A DNA stretch of 12,566 nt, taken from the NCBI GenBank assembly GCA_002825515.1, contig PJET01000055.1, positions 1 to 12,566 on the forward strand, written 5' to 3'. A program made the position numbers and the translations under genes. Shown one piece after another: positions 1 to 6,364 of the stretch. This DNA comes from Candidatus Thorarchaeota archaeon MP11T_1 (GTDB lineage Archaea > Asgardarchaeota > Thorarchaeia > Thorarchaeales > Thorarchaeaceae). The notes beneath the pieces are model-generated. The model was not told where the DNA came from, made no database searches, and worked only from the letters and a program-made list of their open reading frames with translations. Within the stretch, counting starts at the first letter, position 1, and every line of letters starts with the position of its first letter.

Positions 1-1
1 G

Positions 2-355
2 ATTGTTGTTCTAGCGCTTGATAAAACAATAGAGCGGGAGAGAGGTGCTCCACCAGTATTCCCTCAAGAACAACGACGCAAGATAGTAGAATCCTTAGCA
101 ATGGTGGATGAAGCTGTCATTGGGCTTGACACCAATGATCACACGATTATTGTGGATCAGATTAAGCCAGATATAATTGCCTTAGGATACGATCAGTATA
201 CCGATGTCAGCGCTCTTGAGAACCATTTCATGGAGAAGGGCCTGGAAACAAAGATTGTGCGACTTGAGAAGCGTGATGCGGACGGTCTCTGTTCATCAAC
301 GCAGATTAGAAAGAGAATAATTGATTATTACAGAGAGAACGGAAGACCCTTGTAA
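2..355 (+). CDS. ribL: FAD synthase, RibL-type cytidylyltransferase family (5'-truncated by the window edge)
   Basis: This is the C-terminal ~117 residues of an archaeal nucleotidyltransferase-fold protein; the frame is open to the window start, so the N-terminal nucleotide-binding HxGH motif lies outside. What remains fits the RibL/cytidylyltransferase family: an 'IVVLALDKT' strand, a basic stretch before 'FPQEQRRKIVESL' (the usual P-x-EQR-x-x-V segment), 'VIGLDTND', the diagnostic 'IKPDIIALGYDQ', and the C-terminal 'SSTQIRKRI' segment that contacts the nucleotide phosphates. Known family members transfer AMP from ATP to FMN to make FAD. A Cys directly precedes the SSTQI segment (CSSTQI); archaeal RibL enzymes also carry C-terminal cysteines. 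The frame ends at TAA, four bases before the stop of the convergent glycosyltransferase gene. A related enzyme such as glycerol-3-phosphate cytidylyltransferase is possible, but LGYDQ favours RibL. Confidence 0.85.
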   Translation: MVVLALDKTIERERGAPPVFPQEQRRKIVESLAMVDEAVIGLDTNDHTIIVDQIKPDIIALGYDQYTDVSALENHFMEKGLETKIVRLEKRDADGLCSSTQIRKRIIDYYRENGRPL

Positions 356-359
356 TATT

Positions 360-1796
360 TTAGATTATCAGTTCTCCCCGTGCTTCAGCTTCACGATTGA
401 TTATTGCTCGTCTTTCTCGACGCGCGAACTCCCAATTCCAAATCACGTATGCTACAGCTGTGAGCATTCCGATGAGTAATAAGCCTAAGATGGTCTGCCA
501 CCATTGCAATGGGAAGTGTGCGAAGAAATCAGGTAAAGGACCTTCAATAAAGTACGGCCAGTTACAAAGAATACCGAGTATGTAGAGGAAGCCCACAACA
601 GTAATCTGTTTTACATATCCAATTGCATGTTCATCCTTGTCAAAGAGAACCACAATGATTCCAAGCCAATACAGGTACCAAGGCATGACCCAACGGAACA
701 CAAAGAGTATCCCAGGAAGTAGGTATAGATAGAAAGGCTTCAGCTCGAGTAATTTCATCCGGATAGACTTCCCCGCGAAATCAGACTTGGCGGGGAGATA
801 AAGAGGGATAGTGTAGAGCATGAAGAACGCATAGATGACAAGTGGAATCAATGCTGGAAGCCAGACATGGTATGATACTGGAACGGTAGAAAAATCGGGC
901 GTAGCATATGCTAAGCCTGGAAACAGGGGATTGATTATGTACGCACTGTAGGTTGATGTATTGAGGAAATGAGATAGTAGTGAGTCAAAACTGGCTCCAA
1001 AGAGCAATGGAATCACAGACATCGTCATTGACAAGAGGAACCAGACAGATGAGAGGGGGTTTCCTAGGAAAAATATTGGAAACGCTACTGCAGGGTAGAT
1101 CTTTGTTTGTACCCCAAGACCTAGAGTGAACATGGCTTTTCCATGCTGTTTTTCTTTCCAAAGCACAAACGACATTAGAAGTAGGCAATCTACGATGGAT
1201 TCGAGCTTCCCGGCTCCAGCTGCCATACTAAGGCCATAGATGAAATAGCCTCCAAAAAACATTCTTGCCCAAAATTTGGTCTTTATCTTATCGCGAAGCA
1301 GAATCGCTAACAGAACCAGGTTTAGATTGAATACAAGTACAAGAATGAAATTCAACCATAATTGTTGTAATTCTCCAGCTCCTGGAAATAACCACGTGGC
1401 TATCGCAAAGAAGAACAACCCGAAGACAGGATATTCATAGCTCACATCAGCAAGGTAACTAGGCAGTATATGTTCTCCATCATCAAAATTCCATTCTGGA
1501 TGTAATTCATCAATTAGTTCAACCAGGGTTGTGTCATTCAATTGATAGACACCAAAACCATAGATCCAGAATGCTTCACCGTACATCTCATTTCGGTTTC
1601 TGTCTCGCTGGATGACAAGAGCATCTGCAATTGGAATGGCAATTAATGAAATCACCAGACTAAGCACTAGATACTTGCGGTATTCATAGATGCTTAGACT
1701 AATTGCAGAAAGCAATACCCGGTCCACCGTGTCATGTGGCGGAAACGCAGTAAATAACCTTTGCTGGATGATGCATGGCAATGGTAATATAGTCAA
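360..1796 (-). CDS. Polytopic membrane glycosyltransferase-like protein (GT-C / GT87-like)
   Basis: A ~478-residue integral membrane protein with about 10-11 hydrophobic segments. After the first membrane span comes a long, probably extracytoplasmic loop (about residues 60-120) containing 'YGEAFWIYGFGVYQ' and ending in 'YEYPVFGLFFFA', which resembles the acidic loop and E-YP-P motif of GT-C mannosyltransferases. 'GLGVQTKIYPA' matches the 'xKxYPl' helix common in GT87 proteins. The C-terminus is a charged cytoplasmic tail. Inferred role: transfer of a sugar from a polyprenyl-phosphate donor to a surface glycan; the acceptor is unknown. The longest frame starts with TTG at 1796 without a clear SD. 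A GTG at 1727 (giving MDRVLLS...) is an attractive alternative, because a TTATTTA box lies about 27 bases upstream, as expected for a leaderless transcript. Divergent from the acyltransferase gene, which suggests joint function. Confidence 0.7.
   Translation of the reverse strand: MTILPLPCIIQQRLFTAFPPHDTVDRVLLSAISLSIYEYRKYLVLSLVISLIAIPIADALVIQRDRNRNEMYGEAFWIYGFGVYQLNDTTLVELIDELHPEWNFDDGEHILPSYLADVSYEYPVFGLFFFAIATWLFPGAGELQQLWLNFILVLVFNLNLVLLAILLRDKIKTKFWARMFFGGYFIYGLSMAAGAGKLESIVDCLLLMSFVLWKEKQHGKAMFTLGLGVQTKIYPAVAFPIFFLGNPLSSVWFLLSMTMSVIPLLFGASFDSLLSHFLNTSTYSAYIINPLFPGLAYATPDFSTVPVSYHVWLPALIPLVIYAFFMLYTIPLYLPAKSDFAGKSIRMKLLELKPFYLYLLPGILFVFRWVMPWYLYWLGIIVVLFDKDEHAIGYVKQITVVGFLYILGILCNWPYFIEGPLPDFFAHFPLQWWQTILGLLLIGMLTAVAYVIWNWEFARRERRAIINREAEARGELII
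1751..1757 (-). promoter_or_regulatory. Possible TATA box for the membrane glycosyltransferase
   Basis: On the minus strand this reads TTATTTA, preceded by the purine-rich CAAAGG as a plausible BRE. Its centre is 27 bases upstream of the GTG at 1727, which would make that GTG the start of a leaderless transcript. The box lies inside the longer TTG-initiated frame, so the two start models exclude each other. This is pattern matching only. Confidence 0.3.
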
Positions 1797-1838
1797 TACG
1801 AGTGGTCGACATCCAACTCACCAATATCTCTTAGAAAG

Positions 1839-1844
1839 AGGAGG
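1839..1844 (+). promoter_or_regulatory. Shine-Dalgarno AGGAGG upstream of the acyltransferase
   Basis: AGGAGG lies 20 bases before the ATG at 1865, too far for normal use, but 8 bases before an in-frame CTG at 1853 (CTG GAA GAG TTC ATG). Either the gene starts at CTG, adding four residues, or the ATG is served by the weaker GGAAG at 1855-1859. An in-frame TAG at 1832-1834 limits extension. Confidence 0.5.
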
Positions 1845-1864
1845 AACTGACCCTGGAAGAGTTC

Positions 1865-3322
1865 ATGAAAAACAGCAGATCGTATGCGATTGCAGCCTGG
1901 ATTCTGATTCCAATTGCAACATTAGTCTTTGAATGGATTTGGACCGTGTTATTTGGTTCAAGCCAGTACATACTGAAGAATCTTCTCTTATTCATCCTCT
2001 TACTGGTAATAATCAATATCTCATTCAAGATAGTTGTCCCGCGATACAAGAGGGTAAGAATGCTGGGTGTTGGGCTGGTTTGGCTCATTCTTTTTGTCAT
2101 CTTCGATGTTGCATATCACAACTATCTACTATCCATTCAGATAGATGCGCTCTTAATGGACTACAACTTGTTCACAGGTGGACTCAGGGGACTCATACTG
2201 TTAACAATGTTATTTGGACCGTTCTTCATGGTGAGGACTCACATTGGAGATCCTGATCCCATCAGCATGCCAATTGGTAAAATGGTAACAATTGGTCTTT
2301 TGCCTTCGAGTCTGAAGATTGCATACTATAGAAGAAAGGGAGCTGAGATAGGTGAAGGTGTATCAATTGGACCTCTGTCAATACTTGATTGCAAGAAGAT
2401 AGTGATTGGTGACTTTGCAGAGATTGGAATGGCCTGCATGATCAAAGCCAATGAGTTTGTCATGGGTCGATATTCTAGTCTTGGAATGCTTGTGATAATT
2501 GACACCCACAAGGTGGTCATTGGCGAGGAAGTTACGATTCAAGAGCAGGTGTTCATTGGAGGACTGAAGACAGACAAATCTGAGATTGAGATTGGTGACC
2601 TGTCGATGATTTTCACTCGGAGTTTCATTAATCCAACTCATCCTATTAAGATTGGAAAAAGGGTTGGGATAGGAGGCTCAAACTTTCTATTCACGCATGG
2701 AACATGGCAACCCATACTGGAGGGTTTTCCTGTGGCGTTTGGTCCAATCACAATCGAGGATGGGGTATGGTTTCCCTGGCGTGTCTTTGTGCTCCCCAAT
2801 GTCCACATAGGAAAGGAGGCTACAATAGGAGCGGGGTCTGTGATTAACCGTGACATTCCAGCCCGGAGTCTTGCAGCTGGAATTCCAGCAAAAGTCCTCC
2901 GAACGGATAAAGAGTACATCAAGAGATACTCTGATGCTGAGAAGCGAGAAATTCTCAAAACCATGCTGAGCGACTTTGTTGGATATCTTCGAATTGTGGA
3001 TTGGAAGGTAGATGATCCTGAGCTTCAAGAGGACTATGCCAGTGCTACGTTTCGTACACCTAGAGGTCCTTCGTCAAGGGAGGACAACCAAGTCATATTC
3101 CTATTCGAGAACAAGGAGAGCGTTTGGAAAGAGGTCAATGAAAGAGCCTTTGTGATAACCCTCTTCGCTCTGGAAAAGCAAAAAGCATCGGAGTTAGAGC
3201 AGGTTGGTTCTTGTTGGTTTGATTTGGAGAATAGTACTTGGGGTGGAAACCGAACGAAAGTCAGTTTGGTTGTATTCAGGTGGCTTTCTCGATATGGACA
3301 TTGGATGAAGTATAGCTCCTAA
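1865..3322 (+). CDS. Membrane-anchored left-handed beta-helix (hexapeptide repeat) acyltransferase
   Basis: 485 residues. The N-terminus has about four hydrophobic segments (roughly 7-27, 35-55, 66-90 and 107-123). Residues ~158-345 form an imperfect hexapeptide-repeat beta-helix, e.g. 'GAEIGEGVSIGP', 'IVIGDFAEIG', 'VVIGEEVTIQ', 'IEIGDLSMI', 'IKIGKRVGIGG', 'ITIEDGVWF' and 'VHIGKEATIGAGSVINRDIP', closing with the typical 'AAGIPAKVLR'. 'FTHGTWQ' (about 276-281) supplies a candidate catalytic His. Residues ~350-485 form a soluble C-terminal region I do not recognise. Families of this fold use acetyl-CoA or other acyl-CoA to acylate sugars. Inferred role: O- or N-acylation of a membrane-associated glycan. 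The ATG is assigned at 1865, but a full AGGAGG (1839-1844) lies 20 bases upstream and spaces better with an in-frame CTG at 1853. The deacetylase gene follows after 14 bases, so an operon is likely. Confidence 0.85.
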   Translation: MKNSRSYAIAAWILIPIATLVFEWIWTVLFGSSQYILKNLLLFILLLVIINISFKIVVPRYKRVRMLGVGLVWLILFVIFDVAYHNYLLSIQIDALLMDYNLFTGGLRGLILLTMLFGPFFMVRTHIGDPDPISMPIGKMVTIGLLPSSLKIAYYRRKGAEIGEGVSIGPLSILDCKKIVIGDFAEIGMACMIKANEFVMGRYSSLGMLVIIDTHKVVIGEEVTIQEQVFIGGLKTDKSEIEIGDLSMIFTRSFINPTHPIKIGKRVGIGGSNFLFTHGTWQPILEGFPVAFGPITIEDGVWFPWRVFVLPNVHIGKEATIGAGSVINRDIPARSLAAGIPAKVLRTDKEYIKRYSDAEKREILKTMLSDFVGYLRIVDWKVDDPELQEDYASATFRTPRGPSSREDNQVIFLFENKESVWKEVNERAFVITLFALEKQKASELEQVGSCWFDLENSTWGGNRTKVSLVVFRWLSRYGHWMKYSS

Positions 3323-3325
3323 TAT

Positions 3326-3330
3326 GGTGA
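3326..3330 (+). promoter_or_regulatory. Shine-Dalgarno GGTGA deciding the TTG start of the deacetylase
   Basis: GGTGA lies 6 bases upstream of the TTG at 3337 and directly after the acyltransferase stop. An in-frame TGA (3328-3330) overlaps it, so the frame cannot start earlier. This supports TTG 3337 over the internal ATG at 3373 and suggests translational coupling to the upstream gene. Confidence 0.65.
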
Positions 3331-3336
3331 CACACC

Positions 3337-4368
3337 TTGAAGATTTCAAAGAGCGATTTCTATAGGAATGAGATGGATATCAAATACGACCCACCTGCAG
3401 CAATGCAGTTTGGCGTCAATCTGAAAATGAATGAGTACATTCCCTATCAGATTCGTAACTCCTTCGTTTCAATGCTCTCTCTGTTAAGACCAAAACCAAC
3501 CTCAGACTCTAAGAGACGAGAATTTCCAATAGACGACTTAGCTGATAGGTTGGATCCTACTACTGATGAGAAGAGGGAGTTCTGGCAGAAGGATTTTGGA
3601 GTCATCATGACTCATGATGTGGATACTCGTGTTGGATACGAGTATGGATTGTCCAAATTTGCCGACATGGAAAGAGCAGATGACATGGTATCTACTTTCA
3701 ACATCGTCGCGGAATCTCCTGAATATGATATTTCAGATGATCTCATCAAATCGCTAGTGAAGGATGGTTTCGATTTTGCAATGCATGGACTTCATCATGA
3801 TGGAAAGTTCGCATTCCTTACACCTTCTGAACAGAAAGAACGGATTGAAAGATCCGCAGCTCGTGGAAAAGAACTGGGACTTCCTTCACTTGGATATCGT
3901 GCACCTCTTCTTCACCGAACAAAACTGATGATTCGTCATCTCACTGAAGCAGGATTTGATTGGGATTCTTCATTCCCAGACACTGATGACTCCACGATAG
4001 GATATGCATCAACAGGGAGCCGGACTATCTTTCCATTCTATCCGCTATACCGAGTAGAGAAGGATTGGAAATGGAGTCCGGTTTTAGAGATTCCAGTATC
4101 AATGCCTCAAGACTGGACCCTACTCTATTACTACAAACTTTCTGCAGAGAGCATGCTTCGCATGTGGAAAAAGAAGATGGAGTACATCAAATCAAAGGGA
4201 GGTCTTGCAGTATTCATCCTCCACCCAGACCCCGAGGATTTTGGAAATCCCAAGTATCATGAATCATTCAGGACACTACTCAGAATCATCAAAGAGGCAG
4301 ATCCAGAAATCTTGACCTGTAGTGATCTTGCGATGCGTTGGAAGAAGAAATTTCCTCCGCCTAAGTAA
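3337..4368 (+). CDS. NodB-like polysaccharide deacetylase family protein (CE4 fold), cytoplasmic
   Basis: 343 residues, TTG start. The motifs of the polysaccharide deacetylase superfamily are visible in order: 'MTHDVDTR' (91-98; the two Asp residues correspond to the motif-1 acid pair), 'FAMHGLHHDG' (148-156; metal-binding His residues of motif 2), 'GYRAP' (186-190; motif 3 Arg), 'DWDSSFPD' (208-215), and 'FILHPDPE' (293-300; motif 5 His). Members hydrolyse N-acetyl or other acyl groups from sugars, usually with a divalent metal. The HDVD form of motif 1, rather than TFDD, is typical of a branch often found in glycan biosynthesis loci. There is no signal peptide or membrane segment, so it probably acts in the cytoplasm on a nucleotide- or lipid-linked sugar. 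It follows the acyltransferase by 14 bases. Its stop overlaps the convergent PP-loop gene by 8 bases. Confidence 0.85.
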   Translation: MKISKSDFYRNEMDIKYDPPAAMQFGVNLKMNEYIPYQIRNSFVSMLSLLRPKPTSDSKRREFPIDDLADRLDPTTDEKREFWQKDFGVIMTHDVDTRVGYEYGLSKFADMERADDMVSTFNIVAESPEYDISDDLIKSLVKDGFDFAMHGLHHDGKFAFLTPSEQKERIERSAARGKELGLPSLGYRAPLLHRTKLMIRHLTEAGFDWDSSFPDTDDSTIGYASTGSRTIFPFYPLYRVEKDWKWSPVLEIPVSMPQDWTLLYYYKLSAESMLRMWKKKMEYIKSKGGLAVFILHPDPEDFGNPKYHESFRTLLRIIKEADPEILTCSDLAMRWKKKFPPPK

Positions 4369-6316
4369 GATATGTAGGGCAAGGCCAATTGTCACACTGC
4401 AGACAATTAGTACATTTTGTTTCATCGACGGAAATCTTTCCTTCGTCGAGATTCAATGCACTTTGTTCACATTGGGGAACACAGGATCCACATGCCTGAC
4501 AGAATATAGCTCTTTTTAGAGCACGTTCCATCTGGTCTGTGAGCTTTTCAACAGATTTTTCGTCTGCTCCTCGAATAACTACTGATCCTGAACTGAATAA
4601 TGCGATACTATTCTTACCAGCTGAAGTTCGCAGAGCCCCAAGTTCTTCGGATAATCGGGTATTACCGAAGATAGGGAATATCTTCGATACTCTATTCAGG
4701 TCAATCCCCGAAGAGAATGCACCTTCTAGACTGAAACCGGATTTCACGCATGGTGCAATTCCCTTTGTGACAGACAGATTTACACTCTGTCCGGGACTAA
4801 ATCTGTCTGGTTGGATTTCTAGACCGAGTCTGTTTACAAGTTTCATCTGACCTTGTGGTAGGTTTTTCCATCTCCAGAAACCCATATCGACCCATTCATC
4901 AGGAAATCCGTACTTCTCAGCCCACTCCTTCATCTTTGACTCCCATTGCATATGGAGTTCTGGATGAGTTTCTCTTAGACCCTCGAGTTCAGCCAGAGGA
5001 GATGAAGGGCATAGATAGCAGCCCATTCTATGGTATCCTCGATTGTATAGGGGGTTAAAGTCTTCTTTCTTCAGGAAGATGTAGAGCCAAACCTCTAAAG
5101 CGTTCCAGTTTTGTATTGGGCTGGCAGATGTCTGACCCGGAACCCATGGATTCTCTGTGACTCTAGGTTCTATCGATCGTTGGAATGACTCCAGCTTCCT
5201 CTGTCCCATGAAGCTCAGATTCTCTCCACCCATCTCATCAGCAATTGAGGTGGCTGCAGGACCAAGCTTGAGAACCTTGCAGCACCATCTGAAGTCCCGT
5301 GCAGGGGGACCAAAAGTATCAATAGACTCCCAGAACCTCTCACCAGCTCTCTGGCCAATTATCTTGACCTTGCGAGATCGTGCGAAATTCTCGATATGGT
5401 CGATGGTTTCAGGTAATTCGATTCCTGTATCCATGAAGAAGATAGGTGGACTCTCGCCTAATGTTTTCTCGACAACCAAGTATGCAGCCAAAGAGTCCTT
5501 CCCTCCACTGAATGCAACAACCACAGGAAGATTATCGTGTTTTGAGATAGTCCTCTGGATGAATGAAACAGCTTCTGTTTCAATATTCTCTAGATCAGTA
5601 AGATTGGCTTGAACTGCATCTTCCCAGGTAGCTTTCTTGTCTTTTTCTGAGGGGCTTGTGGGTTCAGCAACTGCACGAATCTTAACTGCAAAACCCTTCG
5701 GTTTATTCGCCATCTCAGCCCCTGTCATCCTAGAAATGCCAGCAGCAACCACTTTTCCGTTGGAATCAACAACCCAGACCTCATCGTCCACTCTGATGTC
5801 AGAATCACAGCCCTGAACACCGGGAACCATGAGGTTAGCGCCTTCTTTCAGATATTTCAACACACCATCGTGCAGGGATACCCACTTCTGTCTGCTGACA
5901 GCTCCAATTCTTCGTGCGCCCTCAAGAGAGAGAATGAAAGTATAGCCACGTTTGGGAATATCAAATCTAAGACGGCCAATTATGTAACCATCCACAATTA
6001 TCTCATACATTGCGTCAAGTGAAGACACCTTGTTCATCACGATAACTTTGTCTGATGGGAGAAGGATTTTGCCTACACCTTTACCAAATTGAATGTCAAG
6101 TGCATTGATAGCTCTCTCCAAATGTCCCTCCATTGCAGGAAAAGGATCACCTGGTGGAGATAGTTCCACTTTTCTTGGTGTACTTCCACAGACACCACAT
6201 TCTGTTTCAGCTATCCTTGGGACATTACAAGAATCACACCAGAAAAAACGTATCTTTGTCAGATACGGAGCATGGCCTCTTCGAAATTTCCCACGTCTGC
6301 GTTTTCCTCTGGCCAG
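4361..6316 (-). CDS. Zinc ribbon-PUA-PP-loop ('PAPS reductase-like')-ferredoxin fusion protein; start codon uncertain
   Basis: Using GTG 6169 gives 602 residues: a PUA domain (~84-167), a PP-loop ATPase core with 'AFSGGKDSLAAY' (219-230), 'FMDTGIELPET' (245-255), 'FRWCCKVLKLGP' (293-304), 'MGQRKLES' (321-328) and 'MGCYLCPSS' (382-390), then two C-terminal 4Fe-4S motifs (Cys 557/560/563/567 and 586/589/592/597). But the same frame stays open upstream and encodes a clear zinc ribbon, 'WCDSCNVP' and 'ECGVCGS' (CxxC-9-CxxC), which archaeal homologues have before 'SPPGDPFPA'. The real protein must therefore start upstream of 6169. The open frame runs back to a TAG at 6338-6340 but has no ATG, GTG or TTG. 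I place the start provisionally at CTG 6316 (651 residues), 10 bases after GGAG. The family is annotated as PAPS reductase, but PUA implies RNA binding, so RNA thiolation or a similar sulfur transfer is equally possible. The stop overlaps the deacetylase gene. Confidence 0.85.
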   Translation of the reverse strand: MARGKRRRGKFRRGHAPYLTKIRFFWCDSCNVPRIAETECGVCGSTPRKVELSPPGDPFPAMEGHLERAINALDIQFGKGVGKILLPSDKVIVMNKVSSLDAMYEIIVDGYIIGRLRFDIPKRGYTFILSLEGARRIGAVSRQKWVSLHDGVLKYLKEGANLMVPGVQGCDSDIRVDDEVWVVDSNGKVVAAGISRMTGAEMANKPKGFAVKIRAVAEPTSPSEKDKKATWEDAVQANLTDLENIETEAVSFIQRTISKHDNLPVVVAFSGGKDSLAAYLVVEKTLGESPPIFFMDTGIELPETIDHIENFARSRKVKIIGQRAGERFWESIDTFGPPARDFRWCCKVLKLGPAATSIADEMGGENLSFMGQRKLESFQRSIEPRVTENPWVPGQTSASPIQNWNALEVWLYIFLKKEDFNPLYNRGYHRMGCYLCPSSPLAELEGLRETHPELHMQWESKMKEWAEKYGFPDEWVDMGFWRWKNLPQGQMKLVNRLGLEIQPDRFSPGQSVNLSVTKGIAPCVKSGFSLEGAFSSGIDLNRVSKIFPIFGNTRLSEELGALRTSAGKNSIALFSSGSVVIRGADEKSVEKLTDQMERALKRAIFCQACGSCVPQCEQSALNLDEGKISVDETKCTNCLQCDNWPCPTYLT

Positions 6317-6326
6317 CTGAGTACAT

Positions 6327-6330
6327 CTCC
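6327..6330 (-). promoter_or_regulatory. Possible Shine-Dalgarno GGAG for a CTG start of the PP-loop protein
   Basis: On the minus strand GGAG is followed by 10 bases and then CTG (6316-6314), in frame with the zinc ribbon. An ATG (6326-6324) directly abuts GGAG, too close to use it, and is in another frame, which closes in a TGA after 30 codons. Confidence 0.35.
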
Positions 6331-6364
6331 GGAAGTTCTAATGCAAACAATCAGACAAACTATT

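Noticed and set aside
5157..5612. Open frame of 151 codons on the + strand
   Set aside because: It lies entirely antisense to the PP-loop core, whose motifs are unmistakable; it has no recognisable domain and no SD.
6244..6249. T6 run (minus strand) as a programmed frameshift site joining the out-of-frame ATG to the zinc ribbon
   Set aside because: A shift here would discard the YLTKIR segment, which looks like genuine family sequence; a junction near the A4 run or a CTG start fits better.
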